From assembly GCF_002777255.1 (NCBI RefSeq), contig NZ_CP017634.1, forward strand, positions 5,282,903 to 5,346,902: DNA of 64,000 bases, given 5' to 3'. This stretch comes from Candidatus Formimonas warabiya. GTDB lineage: Bacteria > Bacillota > Dehalobacteriia > Dehalobacteriales > Dehalobacteriaceae. Shown one piece after another: positions 54,827 to 62,687 of the stretch. Numbering within the stretch: position 1 is the first letter of the stretch; each line of letters begins with the position of its first letter. The translations under genes and the position numbers were made by a program. The notes under the pieces were generated by a model, which saw only the letters and a list, made by a program, of their open reading frames with translations, did not search any database and had not been told where the DNA came from.

Positions 54827-55231
54827 TTATTGGGCTTCTAACCAACTCATGGCTTCATCAGGATCATTAAATACCTTTACGACAACTCCCGCGTCAGAAA
54901 CAAAACTTGTCTGCCTCTTCATATTCATTTGCCCGGTAATCTTTTCCGGCTGCACTAAGGCCCAATATTTCCAACCTGCTTGCGCTGTGTTAGGGAACCA
55001 AATATTGTTGGCCCATTCTGTGTCCTTGACACCTAAGGCATTATTATTCCGATCATCTGATAACCATTTTTTGGCCCCGTTTTTTCTTAATTCCTCAGTT
55101 CCCCGATTTAACAAATCCTGCAGGGGTTTGCCGGTAATATATTTTTTGATTTGATGGTGGATGATTTTCTTGTCGGGATAATACCACAACGAGGCAAATT
55201 CATTATCAATAATGGTCAATTTAGACATCAT
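54827..55231 (-). CDS. STAS/SpoIIAA-like small protein
   Basis: A 134-residue soluble protein: MMSKLTIIDNEFASLWYYPD, then KWLSDDRNNNALGVKDTEW, GWKYWALVQPE and a C-terminal VVVKVFNDPDEAMSWLE. This fits the SpoIIAA-like (STAS/SEC14-like) group of small proteins found in many bacteria, whose function is not known. It is transcribed divergently from the PilZ gene. GAAGGTAGC lies before the start on the minus strand. Confidence 0.75.
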   Translation of the reverse strand: MMSKLTIIDNEFASLWYYPDKKIIHHQIKKYITGKPLQDLLNRGTEELRKNGAKKWLSDDRNNNALGVKDTEWANNIWFPNTAQAGWKYWALVQPEKITGQMNMKRQTSFVSDAGVVVKVFNDPDEAMSWLEAQ

Positions 55232-55381
55232 GCTACCTTCCTTTTATTCTCAATTATTTGCTATAGATCATAACTCAGAAATATTAAGAATTAATTGAAG
55301 CAAAGTTAAGATGAGTAAAATTATCTTCATCAAGGAAGAAATTCAGGATCCAAGGGAAAAAATAACATAATTATTACATGG

Positions 55382-55403
55382 CCATAACATGATCATGCTA
55401 TGG
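55382..55403 (+). promoter_or_regulatory. 22-bp near-palindrome upstream of the PilZ gene
   Basis: CCATAACATGA-TCATGCTATGG is symmetrical except for one base pair. It lies in the divergent region and about 50 bases before PilZ, the place of an operator. Confidence 0.55.
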
Positions 55404-55454
55404 TTATTGAGAATATATCAGAAAACTCAATAATAAAAGGCAAGGAGAAAAAAG

Positions 55455-55838
55455 ATGGACACTAATGAAGAAAAAAGGAGAATCGCCAGGGCTGGCTATC
55501 GAATTAAAGGGCAAGCCAAGTATCGGGACAAATTCTTCAAAGGTGAAATCATAAATTTCAGTTTAACCGGCTTTTTGTTTAGTTCCGATGCGGTCATCGA
55601 TGTGTGTGAAGGAGAGAAACTGATCATTTTGTTTCAGTGGGATCAGGAAATCCGGGATATGGTATCGGAAATTACCTGTACCGTGATCAGAAAAGTAAAA
55701 AATATCTTAGGATTAAAATTTGATGTGATTGATTATGATACGTTAATGTACCTGAAAGAAAAACTCATTGATATTACCGGTGATGAAAACAAGATCAATG
55801 ATGCGTTTATCCAATTCATCATAGGGAATAAAGGATAA
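55455..55838 (+). CDS. PilZ-domain protein (putative c-di-GMP binder)
   Basis: The 127-residue protein has the two PilZ sequence marks: an Arg-rich start (KRRIARAGYR) and, 25 residues on, NFSLTGFLF (D/NxSxxG). A PilZ domain binds cyclic di-GMP and passes the signal on to motility or exopolysaccharide machinery. AAGGAGAA precedes ATG 55455. It heads the signalling cluster and lies 27 bases before the next gene, so the two probably act together. The first Arg pair is a little different from RxxxR, so binding should be tested. Confidence 0.75.
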   Translation: MDTNEEKRRIARAGYRIKGQAKYRDKFFKGEIINFSLTGFLFSSDAVIDVCEGEKLIILFQWDQEIRDMVSEITCTVIRKVKNILGLKFDVIDYDTLMYLKEKLIDITGDENKINDAFIQFIIGNKG

Positions 55839-55865
55839 TATCACATAAGGGAAAGGAGATTCTTT

Positions 55866-56762
55866 ATGTTTAATCAGTATTTTGGCAACTATCTTTTGGA
55901 GAAAAGAATCGTCACACCGGAGCAGCTGAGAGTTGTCTTGGCAGAGCAAAAATCAATCAAGGTCAAGCTGGGGGTTTTGGCAATTGATTCCGGTTATATG
56001 AATGCAGCTCAAGTAAATCAGATACACCGGCTGCAGGCTGCACGGGATAAAAAGTTTGGCGAATTGGCCGTAGAAAAGGGCTATTTGACTGAAGAGAAGC
56101 TTGATGACCTGCTTAAAGCACAAAAAAAATCAAATGTCTTGTTGGGACAGGCGCTGATCGAAAAGGGCTACTTAACTTTCGAGAAATACGAAGGGGTACT
56201 TCTTCAATATCATGAGGATTCAGGCTTTGGTCCGGATGAAATGAAAGCCTTGAAAGATAACGATGTGAAAAAAATAGTCGATATATTTCTTAAAACAGTC
56301 GATCGCCCGGACAACGGCATCTATCATGATTACCTGGAACTCTTCATCAGAAATTTAGTCCGGTTTATCGATGATGAAATCAGGGTGGAAGAAGCGGAAG
56401 AGATTGATTCCTATCCTTTTCATCATTTTATCACCCAGAGAATGGACGGACAGCATCCTTTGTTCACTGGTTTTTCCGGCGCGGAAAGTACCCTGGCCAG
56501 ATTCGCTTCCCTTTATGCGCAAGAAGCGTGCCCGGGTATGGATGCCATGGCCAAGGATGCTCTAGCCGAGTTCCTCAATTGCCACAACGGATTGTTTTTA
56601 TCCAATCTTTCGCATCAAGGGGTGGAGCTGGAATTATATCCTTCAGAAGTAAAAGAAAACGGGATTCTTCGGCCTGTTAAGAAGCTGTATCGCATACCCT
56701 GTTATTTGAGTTTTGGAGAGATAGATGTAATATTTTCTGATGCATCTCCCAGTTATTTATAA
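55866..56762 (+). CDS. MshEN-like domain fused to CheX-like domain
   Basis: The 298-residue protein begins with three repeats of a helix pair (about residues 1-120; LEKRIVTPEQL, VEKGYLTEEKL and IEKGYLTFEKY) like the N-terminal MshEN/GspE-N domain, another c-di-GMP-binding fold. The rest (about 150-298) has features of CheC/CheX chemotaxis phosphatases, including DEIRVEEAEEID and GIFSGAESTLARFAS-type sequence. The pairing of a c-di-GMP-type domain with a CheY phosphatase-like part is unusual. AAAGGAGA precedes ATG 55866. Confidence 0.6.
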   Translation: MFNQYFGNYLLEKRIVTPEQLRVVLAEQKSIKVKLGVLAIDSGYMNAAQVNQIHRLQAARDKKFGELAVEKGYLTEEKLDDLLKAQKKSNVLLGQALIEKGYLTFEKYEGVLLQYHEDSGFGPDEMKALKDNDVKKIVDIFLKTVDRPDNGIYHDYLELFIRNLVRFIDDEIRVEEAEEIDSYPFHHFITQRMDGQHPLFTGFSGAESTLARFASLYAQEACPGMDAMAKDALAEFLNCHNGLFLSNLSHQGVELELYPSEVKENGILRPVKKLYRIPCYLSFGEIDVIFSDASPSYL

Positions 56763-56846
56763 AGATAGGGTCATGGGATAGAACAGGATCGGGTCCCATT
56801 ACCCTATTTTATAGATAAAAGAATAAGGAAAATGGAGGACTTTCAA

Positions 56847-57212
56847 ATGGCAAAAATACTTATTGTGGATGATTCCATCGTCTCAAGGAAGAAGCTGAGG
56901 GAAATACTTGAATCTGCCGGTCATGAAATTGTCGGTGAGGCCTGTGACGGCGCCGAGGCATTTGAAAAATACCAGGCTTTGCTGCCGGACCTTGTCACCA
57001 TGGATATAACCATGCCCCATATCGATGGGATTACTGTGCTCAAGAAGATTATGGATTGTGATCCCCATGCCCGCGTGGTGATGATCACTGCTTTGGGAAA
57101 AGGGGATAAAATACTCCAAGCCCTTAATGCCGGAGCCAAGAACTATATCACAAAACCTTATGAGGATGAGCAAATTATCCGCTCGCTTCAGGAAGCCTTG
57201 GAAGAATTGTAA
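56847..57212 (+). CDS. CheY-like single-domain response regulator
   Basis: A 121-residue receiver domain with D8-D9, phosphoacceptor D53 (VTMDITMP), T81 (MITALG) and K103 (ITKPYE). ATG 56847 fits GGAGG at 56834-56838; the upstream ATG 56832 would overlap that site. No output domain is attached, so it probably acts through protein contact, phosphorylated by the kinase gene that follows 17 bases later and dephosphorylated by the preceding CheX-like protein. Confidence 0.95.
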   Translation: MAKILIVDDSIVSRKKLREILESAGHEIVGEACDGAEAFEKYQALLPDLVTMDITMPHIDGITVLKKIMDCDPHARVVMITALGKGDKILQALNAGAKNYITKPYEDEQIIRSLQEALEEL

Positions 57213-57229
57213 AAGTTGAGGGGTTTTTT

Positions 57230-59167
57230 ATGATAGAGACGATTGCTAAACTAGTACAGGCTGCACCTGCCTTTCCCGTAACGGAAAACGGCAGCATTGT
57301 TCACGATTACTTTGAGCAAAACAAGGAAGCAGAAGGTGTAGTTTTAGTGGATCGGGAAAAACCTGTGGGAATCATCATGCGGCACGATTTTTATCAAAAT
57401 ATCGGCAGGCAATTCGGATATGCCCTGTATATGAAACGGGAGATCGGGCTGATCATGAAATCGGAGATTGTCTGTGTGGACATTTCCTGCGATATGGCCA
57501 AATTCGGTTTCATTGCCATGAATCGAAAGAAGGAAAATTTATATGATTATATTGTGGTGCTGAAAAATGACCGGTACGCCGGAATCGTAAGCATCAGCAG
57601 ATTCCTTATCGAAATGTCGGAAACCAAGGAACGTGAAATCGCACTTCTCAACAAGCAGCAACAGATCCTGAAACAAGCAAATGAAGCAGAGAAGCAGCAC
57701 CGCATGGAAATTGAGCAGAAGAATGCTTCCATCAAAAACTTGCTGGATCATGCCGGCCAAGGATTTCTTTCCTTCGGCAGCGATTTAATGATATCGGCAG
57801 AACATAGCAAAGAATCGGATGAAATCTTTGGGTTTTCCATCAGCAAAAAAAATCTTCTGGACATTTTGCAGGATTTTGTGGATCGCGAGACCATCGGCAT
57901 CATGAACAATGTATTTAAAAACGTCTTTCATGAGCAGAACCAGAAAAGAAATAAAATCTATCTCTCTATTTTGCCCCGGGAAATCATGATCCGGAAGAAA
58001 TATATTCAAGTGGAATATAAAGTGATGGCCAACCAACCGGAAAAATCGGTGATGATTATTCTGACCGATATCACAGATAAGAAAGCTTTGGAATGGAAAG
58101 ATGCGGAAGAAAAGAATAAGGTCAAGCTCGTGATTTGGGCGATCGGCAGCAAAGCTGAAATAAATCAGGCCATAGACGATTTGCGCGATTTATTTAAAAA
58201 TGGCATCCCCCAACTTTTAAACAGCGGCCAAGAAAAGAAAATCATTCTCCATCAGATCTATCGGATGATGCATACCATGAAAGGAGATTTTTCTCTTAAT
58301 TCCCTGCATCACACGTCCAGGGAACTCCATAGGCTGGAAGACACGCTTTCTGAGATGCTGCATCATAGCGACACCGTCAGTCTGGATGACATCCGTCAAT
58401 TCGTAAATCAGGTAGACTGTGACAATTTGTTGAAAAAAGATATCAAAATCATTACAGAGGCCTTAGGAACCCAATACTTTGAAAATGATGAAACATTTAC
58501 GGTGAGTAAGAAACGATTAAGAGAAATAGATGAAGAGATCAGAAAAGTATTCAAGGGCAATGAACAGGCCATGATGCTGCAACTGTTGGATCGTCTTTTC
58601 TATCCGAACCTGAAAGAGATCCTGAAAAATTATAATGACTATACCAAAGCAGCTGCAGAAAAATTAGGTAAAAGCATCACAGATTTTAAAATATCCGGTG
58701 AGGATTTCTACATGAATAGAAACATCTACACGCCATTCACAAAATCCCTGGTCCATATCTTCCGAAATATCGCCGATCATGGGATTGAGGAGCCGGATGA
58801 GAGAATGGTTTCCGGGAAGCCTGAATCTGGCGAAATTACCTGCCGGATCGAAAAATATCAAGACAAATATGTGGTGCAAATATCTGATGATGGAAAAGGA
58901 ATCAATCCGGATCTGATCGGAAAAAGGGCCATAGAGAAAGGGATCTATACAGAGAGTGAGATCCGCCATCTCTCAAAGGAAGAAATACTTGAGATACTTT
59001 TCTTTGACGGCTTTTCTACCAAGAATACCGTGGACATGCTTTCAGGCAGAGGGGTGGGCCTTGCCGCTGTACGATCAGCGCTGGAAGAGATCGGAGGGAC
59101 GATCAAGGTCGATACCCAAGCGGGCAAATTTACTACTTTTCACTGTGTTCTCCCTATTTACCGTTAA
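57230..59167 (+). CDS. CheA-like histidine kinase: CBS, PAS-like, Hpt and HATPase, no CheW domain
   Basis: The 645-residue protein has an N-terminal CBS-type pair (about 1-130), a coiled coil, a PAS-like segment (about 165-285), an Hpt domain with H348 in RMMHTMKGDF, and a CheA-type ATPase domain (about 500-640) with N-box HIFRNIADHGIEEP, G1 DDGKGI, F-box FDGFST and G2 GRGVGLAAV. The P5 CheW-like coupling domain of CheA is missing. GAGGGGTTTT precedes ATG 57230. It probably phosphorylates the adjacent CheY. Similar to the CheA-like kinase of Hpt-containing hybrid systems, but with sensors attached. Confidence 0.85.
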   Translation: MIETIAKLVQAAPAFPVTENGSIVHDYFEQNKEAEGVVLVDREKPVGIIMRHDFYQNIGRQFGYALYMKREIGLIMKSEIVCVDISCDMAKFGFIAMNRKKENLYDYIVVLKNDRYAGIVSISRFLIEMSETKEREIALLNKQQQILKQANEAEKQHRMEIEQKNASIKNLLDHAGQGFLSFGSDLMISAEHSKESDEIFGFSISKKNLLDILQDFVDRETIGIMNNVFKNVFHEQNQKRNKIYLSILPREIMIRKKYIQVEYKVMANQPEKSVMIILTDITDKKALEWKDAEEKNKVKLVIWAIGSKAEINQAIDDLRDLFKNGIPQLLNSGQEKKIILHQIYRMMHTMKGDFSLNSLHHTSRELHRLEDTLSEMLHHSDTVSLDDIRQFVNQVDCDNLLKKDIKIITEALGTQYFENDETFTVSKKRLREIDEEIRKVFKGNEQAMMLQLLDRLFYPNLKEILKNYNDYTKAAAEKLGKSITDFKISGEDFYMNRNIYTPFTKSLVHIFRNIADHGIEEPDERMVSGKPESGEITCRIEKYQDKYVVQISDDGKGINPDLIGKRAIEKGIYTESEIRHLSKEEILEILFFDGFSTKNTVDMLSGRGVGLAAVRSALEEIGGTIKVDTQAGKFTTFHCVLPIYR

Positions 59168-59544
59168 TAATCTATTCCGCTTTACTATTTTTATCGGGTA
59201 TGTTATCTTAATAAAGGATGAAAGGTTATAGGAGTTGATTGATCCGATTCATTGTAAAAATTGAATGAATTGGAAGCGGATATTTAAAACAACTATTTTC
59301 CGATAGACCATTGTTACCAACATTTCCTATGGTTTATTTGTGTCAGGTTGTTTTAAGTATTCTGGTGGTATTTGGCGTCTCAGAATTCTGAGGCGTTTTT
59401 TGTTCTCAAAAAAGATGAAAATAAAGCCAATTCGGCTATTGAGATGAATAAAAAAACATGCTCATTGTATAAAGGAGGAATAAACAACAGGTTATCGATG
59501 ATGACAAAATAAGCAGGGGATTCTATTGTTAGCAGCAGGGAGGT
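59168..59544. other. Gene-free gap with a terminator
   Basis: It holds a terminator at 59376-59401 and an AT-rich region before the PAS-PucR gene that may hold its promoter. No ORF is convincing. Confidence 0.6.
59376..59401 (+). terminator. Rho-independent terminator
   Basis: CGTCTCAG-AATT-CTGAGGCG (one G-T wobble) followed by T6. Confidence 0.75.
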
Positions 59545-59550
59545 ATGGGT

Positions 59551-61878
59551 GTGAGCGACTTGACAATCAATCATAATGAAATTATCGGAGCTATTGATAG
59601 GATGCCCGATTTTTTCTCTGTTTTAGACAAAGAATATAGAATTACTTACCTGAATAAGGCCATGCAATCGGCATTTTCCGGTAAGTCGGAAGATTTGATT
59701 GGCCGGAGCATTCTGGACATGATCGATCATGAAGAAGATTTAGCCTTATTTAACATGGTATCCCTAGCTATGAAAGAACAAAAGGAGCTAAATTCTGAAA
59801 TATTTGATGGGGCCGCAGATCGCTGGTATGAATGGTCTGCTTACCCCTTAGGAAATGGTTTGGCTGTTGTTAGGCACGATATGACCAGGCATAGAAAATT
59901 GGAACAGACCCTTTGCGAGAGAGAAGAAAAATACCGGGCCCGGTTTTTTAATAGCCCGGCGATTGAACTGATGATTGATTTTGAAACGGGGGATATTCTT
60001 GACTTTACCCAGGCGGCGTTAGATTTTTACGGATATTCGGACAATGAACTAAAAGGCATGAAGATATATGAGATTAACACAGCGGATCTAAGGACAATTT
60101 TTCGGAATCTGAAAGAGGTAAAAAGGTTTCATGAGAAATCCTTTTTCTATCAGCATCGGCTAAAAAATGGAGAAATTCGCGATGTGGAGGTCTACTCAGG
60201 ATTAACCGAGATTTTCGGGAAAAAAATTGTCCATTCCATCATTTTTGATATTACAGATAAGCAGAGGATGGAACAGGAATTACGGGAAAGCCAAGAGAGA
60301 TTAGCATGGGTGATCCGTGGATCCAAAGCAGGGATCTGGGACTATGATCTGGTGCATCATCGGCTTTATATTGACAAGCAATGGAAGGCTATTTTGGGCT
60401 ACGAAGAGCATGAGATTCCCGATGAGTTGGGAGACTGGCGGAGCCGGTGTCATCCGGAGGATCGCAGTAGAGTAACAGACATGGCAAGTCATTATATCAC
60501 AGGAAAGAATGAAAAATATGAACTGGAATACCGGATGCGTCATAAGAACGGTACCTATCGTTGGGTCCATGCCACAGGAAAGTTAATTTTTGACTGGGAA
60601 AATTGCCCGATCCGTTTTGTAGGCTCAATTATCGATGTTACAGATCATAAACAGGTGGAAGAATTACATCATGAAATGGAAGAAAGGCTGAAGGAGTTTG
60701 CCCAGGCAGTGCCTGATGCAAGCTTTATCGTGGATGAGGACGGCCGGCACATTGAGATCTTTGGCAATTATCAAAAGATCATTCCGTTCCCAAAAGAACA
60801 GTTAATCGGGCGAAGGATTCAAGAAGTCATGCCGGGTGAAGATGGAGAGGTACTATTAAATGAAGTAAAGCAATGTCTTTTAACCAATGAATCTCGCTAC
60901 CGGGTGGATGAGAGGAAGCGGGGAGAGAAAAATATCTGGATTGAGGGAAGAGTGGTTCCCATGGACTATCGTTTCCATGGGAAAAGAACGGTTGCCGTCG
61001 TTTTAACAGATGTCACAAAACAACGGCAATCAGAAAAGATGCTGCAGTTCAACTATGAATTGAGGAGAAAAAGTGATTTCTTTAATGATATTATCGGGGG
61101 GAAAATATCCATTACGGAAAAGTCTAAGTTAAGTGCCCAATCCTGGGGCGTAGATTTTGCCCAACCTTTGATTTGCTGCTTGTTAAGCCTAAAAAAACCA
61201 TTAGATCCCCAAGAGAGGCAAAACAACGGCTCAGTTAAGGCACCGATTCATCAGGATAAAGAGGATCTCCTAAAATTATTAAGCACAATTCCGGAATGTA
61301 TTGTCTGGGACTGTAGGGAAAGGATCGGTATTGTAAGCCATCATCTTACTGTCAATGATCAGGGAGAAAAGGGTTTAAAAATAATTGGGGAAATTAGAGA
61401 AAAAGTACGTACCTATGCGCCTGATTTAATCGTCACAATTGGTGTTGGCAAGGTGCATTCCGGGCCGGACAGCTTTGAGACCAGCTTTTTGGAGGCAGAA
61501 AGCGCCCTGGCGGCAATTCTCTGCAAAGGAAAATCTGAAGAAGTAACCTGTTATTATCAGGACCTGGGTCTTTTTCAATTGCTTCCGAGCATGAGCGGCC
61601 ATAAGCTGGCACCGAATTATGTGGAAACCATGATTGGCCCCTTAATTGCCTATGATTTGGAAAGGGGAACGGATCTGCTCAAAACGCTGGAAGAGATCTT
61701 GCAGAACGCTAGCATGAAAGAAGCAGCGGAAAAAATGTTCCTGCACCGCAAGACACTGGTGTTCAGAAAAAAGCGGATCGAAAAAATATTAGGGGTCTTA
61801 CTTGAGGAATTTGAGATGCGCATGGCGCTTGCAGCGGCAATTAAACTCCATAAATTAAAAAACATTACGAATAATTAA
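59551..61878 (+). CDS. Multi-PAS regulator with C-terminal PucR/CdaR-type helix-turn-helix
   Basis: The protein of about 775 residues carries four PAS-like domains (about 10-115, 125-240, 245-370 and 375-490), then a linker domain and a C-terminal PucR-type HTH (about 690-765) with LLKTLEEILQNASMKEAAEKM (in two parts here) and LHRKTLVFRKKRIEKILG. Proteins with the last motif are transcription regulators of the CdaR/PucR family. GTG 59551 is chosen because GGGAGG (59538-59543) lies seven bases before it; ATG 59545 is too close. It probably senses small ligands or redox state and controls this cluster or the methylamine genes. Confidence 0.85.
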   Translation: MSDLTINHNEIIGAIDRMPDFFSVLDKEYRITYLNKAMQSAFSGKSEDLIGRSILDMIDHEEDLALFNMVSLAMKEQKELNSEIFDGAADRWYEWSAYPLGNGLAVVRHDMTRHRKLEQTLCEREEKYRARFFNSPAIELMIDFETGDILDFTQAALDFYGYSDNELKGMKIYEINTADLRTIFRNLKEVKRFHEKSFFYQHRLKNGEIRDVEVYSGLTEIFGKKIVHSIIFDITDKQRMEQELRESQERLAWVIRGSKAGIWDYDLVHHRLYIDKQWKAILGYEEHEIPDELGDWRSRCHPEDRSRVTDMASHYITGKNEKYELEYRMRHKNGTYRWVHATGKLIFDWENCPIRFVGSIIDVTDHKQVEELHHEMEERLKEFAQAVPDASFIVDEDGRHIEIFGNYQKIIPFPKEQLIGRRIQEVMPGEDGEVLLNEVKQCLLTNESRYRVDERKRGEKNIWIEGRVVPMDYRFHGKRTVAVVLTDVTKQRQSEKMLQFNYELRRKSDFFNDIIGGKISITEKSKLSAQSWGVDFAQPLICCLLSLKKPLDPQERQNNGSVKAPIHQDKEDLLKLLSTIPECIVWDCRERIGIVSHHLTVNDQGEKGLKIIGEIREKVRTYAPDLIVTIGVGKVHSGPDSFETSFLEAESALAAILCKGKSEEVTCYYQDLGLFQLLPSMSGHKLAPNYVETMIGPLIAYDLERGTDLLKTLEEILQNASMKEAAEKMFLHRKTLVFRKKRIEKILGVLLEEFEMRMALAAAIKLHKLKNITNN

Positions 61879-61901
61879 ATAATTTTATCCGGATCAGGCG
61901 A

Positions 61902-61933
61902 GTTGTTATCCAGCGGGGATAACAACTTTTTTT
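61902..61933 (+). terminator. Terminator after the PAS-PucR gene
   Basis: GTTGTTATCC-AGCGG-GGATAACAAC followed by T7. Confidence 0.93.
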
Positions 61934-62000
61934 ATTTTCGCAACATAATTGGTATCTGTGGTAAATTGTGTAAAATAGGTTCTTCAAATAAAATAAAAAA

Positions 62001-62060
62001 TGTCGAAATATACCAAATATAATCGTAATAAAAATAGATTTGTCGAAATAAGGCAAATAT
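62001..62060 (+). promoter_or_regulatory. Two direct repeats with Spo0A-like boxes
   Basis: TGTCGAAATA-TAC-CAAATAT (62001-62020) recurs as TGTCGAAATA-AGG-CAAATAT (62041-62060), exactly 40 bases apart, upstream of cheW. TGTCGAA is the core of the Spo0A box. The equal spacing of four helical turns suggests tandem binding. Confidence 0.5.
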
Positions 62061-62115
62061 GTCTTCATAAAAAGATGAAATGACGAATCCAAAGGAAAGG
62101 AAGGTAGAGTAAAAA

Positions 62116-62610
62116 ATGGCGCAAGAATGGGAAAATACCATGGAACCGGAAGAAGATACGCAGAAAAATAAGTATCTCACCTTTGTTCTGGGAAAGGAGG
62201 AATACGGGATCGAAATCAAACATGTCATTGAAATTGTGGGGATGCAATCCATTACAAAGATCCCGGAACTACCCGACTACATGAAGGGGATTATTAATTT
62301 GCGGGGCAAAATTATCCCGGTCATTGACGTGAGGCTCAGATTTATGAAGGACGTAAAGGAGTATAATGACAGAACCTGCATTATCGTCATTCAAATCAGA
62401 GACGTTTCCGTGGGGCTGATTGTGGATAACGTAGCAGAAGTACTGTCCATTTCTCAGGAAGATATTGTTCCGCCTCCCCAGTTGATCAGCAGTTATCATC
62501 AGAAGTACATTAAAGGGATCGGCAAAGTTGGCAGTACGGTAAAGCTGGTGTTGGATTGCGACAAGCTGCTCAGTGACGAAGAGGTTTATAGTCTGTCTGA
62601 AGTATCCTAA
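62116..62610 (+). CDS. cheW: CheW-like coupling protein
   Basis: A 164-residue CheW protein: KYLTFVLGKEEYGIEIKHVIEI, then IPELPDYMKGIINLRGKIIPVIDVRLRF (given here in part) and a late KGIGKV segment. It links receptors to a CheA kinase. The nearby kinase has no CheW-type P5 domain, so the partner may be another CheA. AGGAAGG precedes ATG 62116. The receptor gene follows 77 bases downstream, so the two are likely co-transcribed. Confidence 0.95.
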   Translation: MAQEWENTMEPEEDTQKNKYLTFVLGKEEYGIEIKHVIEIVGMQSITKIPELPDYMKGIINLRGKIIPVIDVRLRFMKDVKEYNDRTCIIVIQIRDVSVGLIVDNVAEVLSISQEDIVPPPQLISSYHQKYIKGIGKVGSTVKLVLDCDKLLSDEEVYSLSEVS

Positions 62611-62687
62611 AAAAGTGCCGTGCTTGTATATCGGGCGCGAGACGTCATCTTATGAAGACAAAGCAAATCTAAAAGGAGGTTTTTAGT

